From positions 1,062,911 to 1,126,910 of the forward strand of contig NZ_KE159567.1 in assembly GCF_000403845.2 (NCBI RefSeq): a stretch of 64,000 nt of DNA, read 5' to 3'. The notes under the pieces are model-generated. The model did no database searches and was not told the DNA's origin. It saw nothing but the letters and a program-made list of their open reading frames with translations. Made by a program: the position numbers and the translations under genes. Shown one piece after another: positions 61,504 to 64,000 of the stretch; positions within the stretch are counted from its first letter, which is position 1; every line of letters starts with the position of its first letter. The DNA is from Eubacterium sp. 14-2 (lineage in GTDB: Bacteria; Bacillota; Clostridia; Lachnospirales; Lachnospiraceae).

Positions 61504-63291
61504 ATGATAAAAAATATTAAAAATATGGTAGATGTCTTTATTAATGTTTTCAAACTTTTGTGGAAAAGTTCGAGATTTTATTTTATAGGTATGTTAATAG
61601 TTAATATTTTTTCTGGATTAACTTTGTCACTGAATATGATAATTTGGAAAAACATCATTAATACTATTCAGAAAGCATTTGAAACAGGTTCAACAAAATT
61701 AGCATTGTATTGGTTAATTGGATTTATGTTTTTAGAATTTTTTCAGAATATAATGGATGAGGCAAATCAATATTTTAAGAATATTTTAGCAAGTTGTACA
61801 AATAAGTATATAACGAAAGCAATCCTTGAAAAAACAAAAGAAATAAGCATGACTCATTATGCAGAGGCATCAATGCATGACAAAATAAAAAAGGCAAGTG
61901 AAGAATCTGTTGGAAGGACAATGAATTTGCTTTATTCTACAGGATTACTAATCAAAGGAATTAGCGTTTTTATATCTACAGCCATTATTTTGGTTAGATT
62001 CAATCCTCCAACTATGATTATATGCTTAGTTACAAGTATACCAATGCTATTAATTAGTATGAAAATTGCAATTAAGCAATTTGCAATATACAATGAAAGA
62101 TTTGAAAATATTAGATTTATCGAATATATAAAGGCACTATTGACAAAGCATGAAAATGTTAAAGAAATAAAAATTTATGGTGTTACAGATTTTTTTATTG
62201 AGTACATAGATAAATTGTACAAAAGATATATACATGAAGATAAAAAAATACGAAAAAAATTTTCCTTTAACTCTATGGGTGCCAAATTTGCAGAAAATAT
62301 AGTTGTTTACATTATCAAAGCAATGGTATGTATAAAAGTTATTATATTGAAAATCTCCATTGGTGATCTGACATTATACATTAGTGCAATTGATAATTTT
62401 AAAAGTGCAATAGCCAATATATTATCTGTTATAACGACTATATATGAAGATGGATTATATGTTAATAATTTTTTTGAACTGATTAGTCTGGAAGAAGAAA
62501 AAAGTTCCAAAAGAGAACTTTTCTTTAATGGAAAGTTTGAAAGAATTATATTTTCTAATGTATGGTTTAAGTATCCAGGAGCTAGTGATTATATTTTGAA
62601 AGGTGTTAATCTGGAAATAGAAAGTGGAAATACATATGCAATTGTCGGATTGAATGGTTCTGGGAAAACAACCATTCTAAAATTGTTATTACGTTTATAT
62701 TTACCAAATAAAGGACATATTTATATTGATAATAAGGATATAGCAGATATGAACATAGAGAGTTATTATAAATATATTGCAGCAGTCTTTCAGGATTTTA
62801 TCAAGTATCCTTTGTCTTTTAAACAGAATATAGGGCTTGGAGATGTCGAACGAATGGATATTGAAGAAGAAATTATTGATGCAGCAGAGAAAAGTGGAAT
62901 ATATGATTATATAAATAGTTTGCCAGCAGGGATTGATACAAAGTTGCAAATGGAATGGACGAATGCAACAGAGTTGTCATTAGGACAGTGGCAAAAACTG
63001 GCAATAAGCAGGGCATTTTTTAAAAAAGCGCAAATCCTGATTTTAGATGAACCTACAGCCTCGTTAGATCCAGTTGCAGAGTCTGATATTAGTTCTAAGA
63101 TAAGGGAGCTTATTGGTGGAAAAACTTGCATTTTAATCGCACATAGATTTTCTACAGTCAAATTGGTAAATAGAATATATGTATTAAAAGCAGGTGCCAT
63201 AGAAGAAAGCGGTTCTCATTCTGAACTAATGCTTAAAGGAGGAGAGTATTCAAAATTATATAGTATGCAGGCGCAGGGATATATTGATTGA
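61504..63291 (+). CDS. ABC exporter (permease-ATPase) of the sactipeptide locus
   Basis: A 595-aa half-transporter: membrane domain ~1-320, ATPase with Walker A GLNGSGKT, signature LSLGQWQK and Walker B ILILDEP. It lacks a C39 domain. GGAG six bases upstream favours ATG 61504 over ATG 61492. Likely exports the sactipeptide. Confidence 0.87.
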   Translation: MIKNIKNMVDVFINVFKLLWKSSRFYFIGMLIVNIFSGLTLSLNMIIWKNIINTIQKAFETGSTKLALYWLIGFMFLEFFQNIMDEANQYFKNILASCTNKYITKAILEKTKEISMTHYAEASMHDKIKKASEESVGRTMNLLYSTGLLIKGISVFISTAIILVRFNPPTMIICLVTSIPMLLISMKIAIKQFAIYNERFENIRFIEYIKALLTKHENVKEIKIYGVTDFFIEYIDKLYKRYIHEDKKIRKKFSFNSMGAKFAENIVVYIIKAMVCIKVIILKISIGDLTLYISAIDNFKSAIANILSVITTIYEDGLYVNNFFELISLEEEKSSKRELFFNGKFERIIFSNVWFKYPGASDYILKGVNLEIESGNTYAIVGLNGSGKTTILKLLLRLYLPNKGHIYIDNKDIADMNIESYYKYIAAVFQDFIKYPLSFKQNIGLGDVERMDIEEEIIDAAEKSGIYDYINSLPAGIDTKLQMEWTNATELSLGQWQKLAISRAFFKKAQILILDEPTASLDPVAESDISSKIRELIGGKTCILIAHRFSTVKLVNRIYVLKAGAIEESGSHSELMLKGGEYSKLYSMQAQGYID

Positions 63292-63360
63292 GATTATTTT
63301 AACGTTATAAGAAATGGTTGTGGACAAGCTGTTATATATTTTTGTATTGATATTAGAAAT

Positions 63361-63398
63361 ACAGTCTGAAATAATATTAGATTTCAGACTGTGTTTTC
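63361..63398. terminator. Bidirectional terminator
   Basis: ACAGTCTGAAAT (63361-63372) and ATTTCAGACTGT (63381-63392) form a perfect 12-bp stem with T-rich flank, between the exporter and the minus-strand XRE gene. Confidence 0.82.
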
Positions 63399-63625
63399 TA
63401 TTTTTCATCAGGGGGATTATATTCCAGTAGATCAGCAATGGAACAATTTAATGTCCTGCATATTCGTACTAGTACTTCCGTATCTAATCGTGTAATGGTA
63501 TTATTGATATATCCATTTAGCTGAGAACGTTGAATTTCTGCTTTTTGACAGAATTTGTTTTTGCTTAAACCAGATTCTTTAAGTAGTTCGCCTAAGTGAA
63601 TTTTGATACTTCCGTTTTGACTCAA
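63398..63625 (-). CDS. XRE-family regulator, small
   Basis: A 75-aa HTH protein (LGELLKESGLSKNKFCQKAE then IQRSQLNGYINNTITRLDTE and CSIADLLEY). Start is TTG 63625 after AGGAGG. The CTGTCGAAAAG just upstream (63637-63647) also occurs before the XRE gene at 42876. It may control the divergent gene at 63765. Confidence 0.82.
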   Translation of the reverse strand: MSQNGSIKIHLGELLKESGLSKNKFCQKAEIQRSQLNGYINNTITRLDTEVLVRICRTLNCSIADLLEYNPPDEK

Positions 63626-63673
63626 TATTGTACCTCCTGTCGAAAAGTGTCATAATAAGTAGACACAAACTGT

Positions 63674-63703
63674 TTGACTAGTTAAGTATACATTAGTTAA
63701 AAT
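63674..63703 (+). promoter_or_regulatory. Sigma-A-type promoter of the last gene
   Basis: TTGACT (63674-63679), 18 nt, TAAAAT (63698-63703), in the region divergent to the XRE gene; GTGTC and GACAC arms just upstream may be an operator. Confidence 0.65.
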
Positions 63704-63764
63704 TGATATATCAGTTATAAGAAATTATAGATAAGAAGTTATAGTACCTGAAAGGAGAAAGAAA

Positions 63765-64000
63765 ATGAGTGAGAGAACTGCTAAAGATGCAATTAAAAAA
63801 ATTGCCAAAAGAGAAGGAAAAAGTGAAAGTGAAATAAGGCAGGAAATGGAGAAAGCTATTATGATAGGTTTTTTGAACAAGGGGACAAGAAATATGTGGG
63901 ATAATCTGTTTGGAGTAGGGAAGTTGCCAAGCCCGGAGGAATTTATTACAGTATTATCAATGAACGTAGGAAAAAAGAAGAAGTGGGATAAAAAGGCGTA
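63765..64000 (+). CDS. Partial gene, Spo0A C-terminal-like small protein
   Basis: An open frame from ATG 63765 (AAAGGAG upstream) to the window end, 78 residues seen. It begins MSERTAKDAIKKIAKREGKS and continues EIRQEMEKAIMIGF, then PSPEEFITVLS, resembling small proteins annotated as Spo0A C-terminal-like in Lachnospiraceae elements. The true length and function cannot be seen. Confidence 0.65.
   Translation, partial: MSERTAKDAIKKIAKREGKSESEIRQEMEKAIMIGFLNKGTRNMWDNLFGVGKLPSPEEFITVLSMNVGKKKKWDKKA

Overview
The window looks like part of an integrative and conjugative element (ICE) and its cargo in a gut Firmicute, most likely a Lachnospiraceae member (Blautia / Ruminococcus gnavus type). The reasons are the conjugation backbone (VirB4, a CD1108-type NlpC/P60 protein, a very long methylase-helicase, sortase, SpoVG repeats), agr peptides carrying the HQPK signature, CcpM-type radical SAM maturases, and a precursor with the cysteine spacing of ruminococcin C. 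No rRNA, tRNA, CRISPR array, integrase or ICE end was seen.

Layout. (1) 1-20280: plus-strand conjugation backbone, visibly richer in G+C, closed by a strong terminator at 20236-20279. (2) 20281-27800: AT-rich cargo with secreted proteins, an HNH nuclease toxin with a probable immunity gene, and two paralogous proteins resembling the RNA polymerase alpha C-terminal domain. (3) 27957-31087: agr-like quorum-sensing system 1 (LytTR regulator, sensor kinase, AgrB, AgrD). (4) 31315-42326: two Cys-rich peptide clusters, each with precursor, CcpM radical SAM maturase, TIGR04066-like protein and acyl-carrier-related protein; the first also has a subtilisin-like protease and an ABC exporter. (5) 42395-45670: a quorum-promoter-driven structured non-coding transcript, an XRE regulator, an ECF sigma factor with a membrane alpha/beta-hydrolase partner, and a quorum-controlled unknown gene. 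(6) 45667-50443: agr-like system 2, with its AgrD gene divergent, and a secreted amidase-domain protein. (7) 50618-57714: two-component system divergent from a lipoprotein/ABC transporter/C39-like operon. (8) 58364-63291: ruminococcin C-like sactipeptide locus with radical SAM enzyme, precursor, M16 peptidase and ABC exporter. (9) 63398-64000: XRE regulator and the start of a further gene.

The main unifying signal is a repeated promoter module at nine places between 22390 and 45162. Two (once three) copies of a 12-bp element near yCrTTTTCTGCA are set 20 bp apart (21 once). In seven of the nine they are followed by 7 nt, a -35, 16 nt and a TATnAT-like -10. This is the geometry expected for a LytTR (AgrA-type) regulator, and system 1 encodes one. 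The module precedes the regulator/kinase genes, agrBD, the HNH toxin, a secreted protein, an alpha-CTD-like gene, an XRE gene, one RiPP cluster, a 123-aa unknown, and a short structured RNA with its own terminator. I infer a quorum-controlled antimicrobial regulon carried on a mobile element, with possible RNA-polymerase-interacting and RNA effectors.

Functions are read from motifs and remembered family knowledge; no search was run. Start codons were moved from the longest frame where a Shine-Dalgarno sequence clearly decided.
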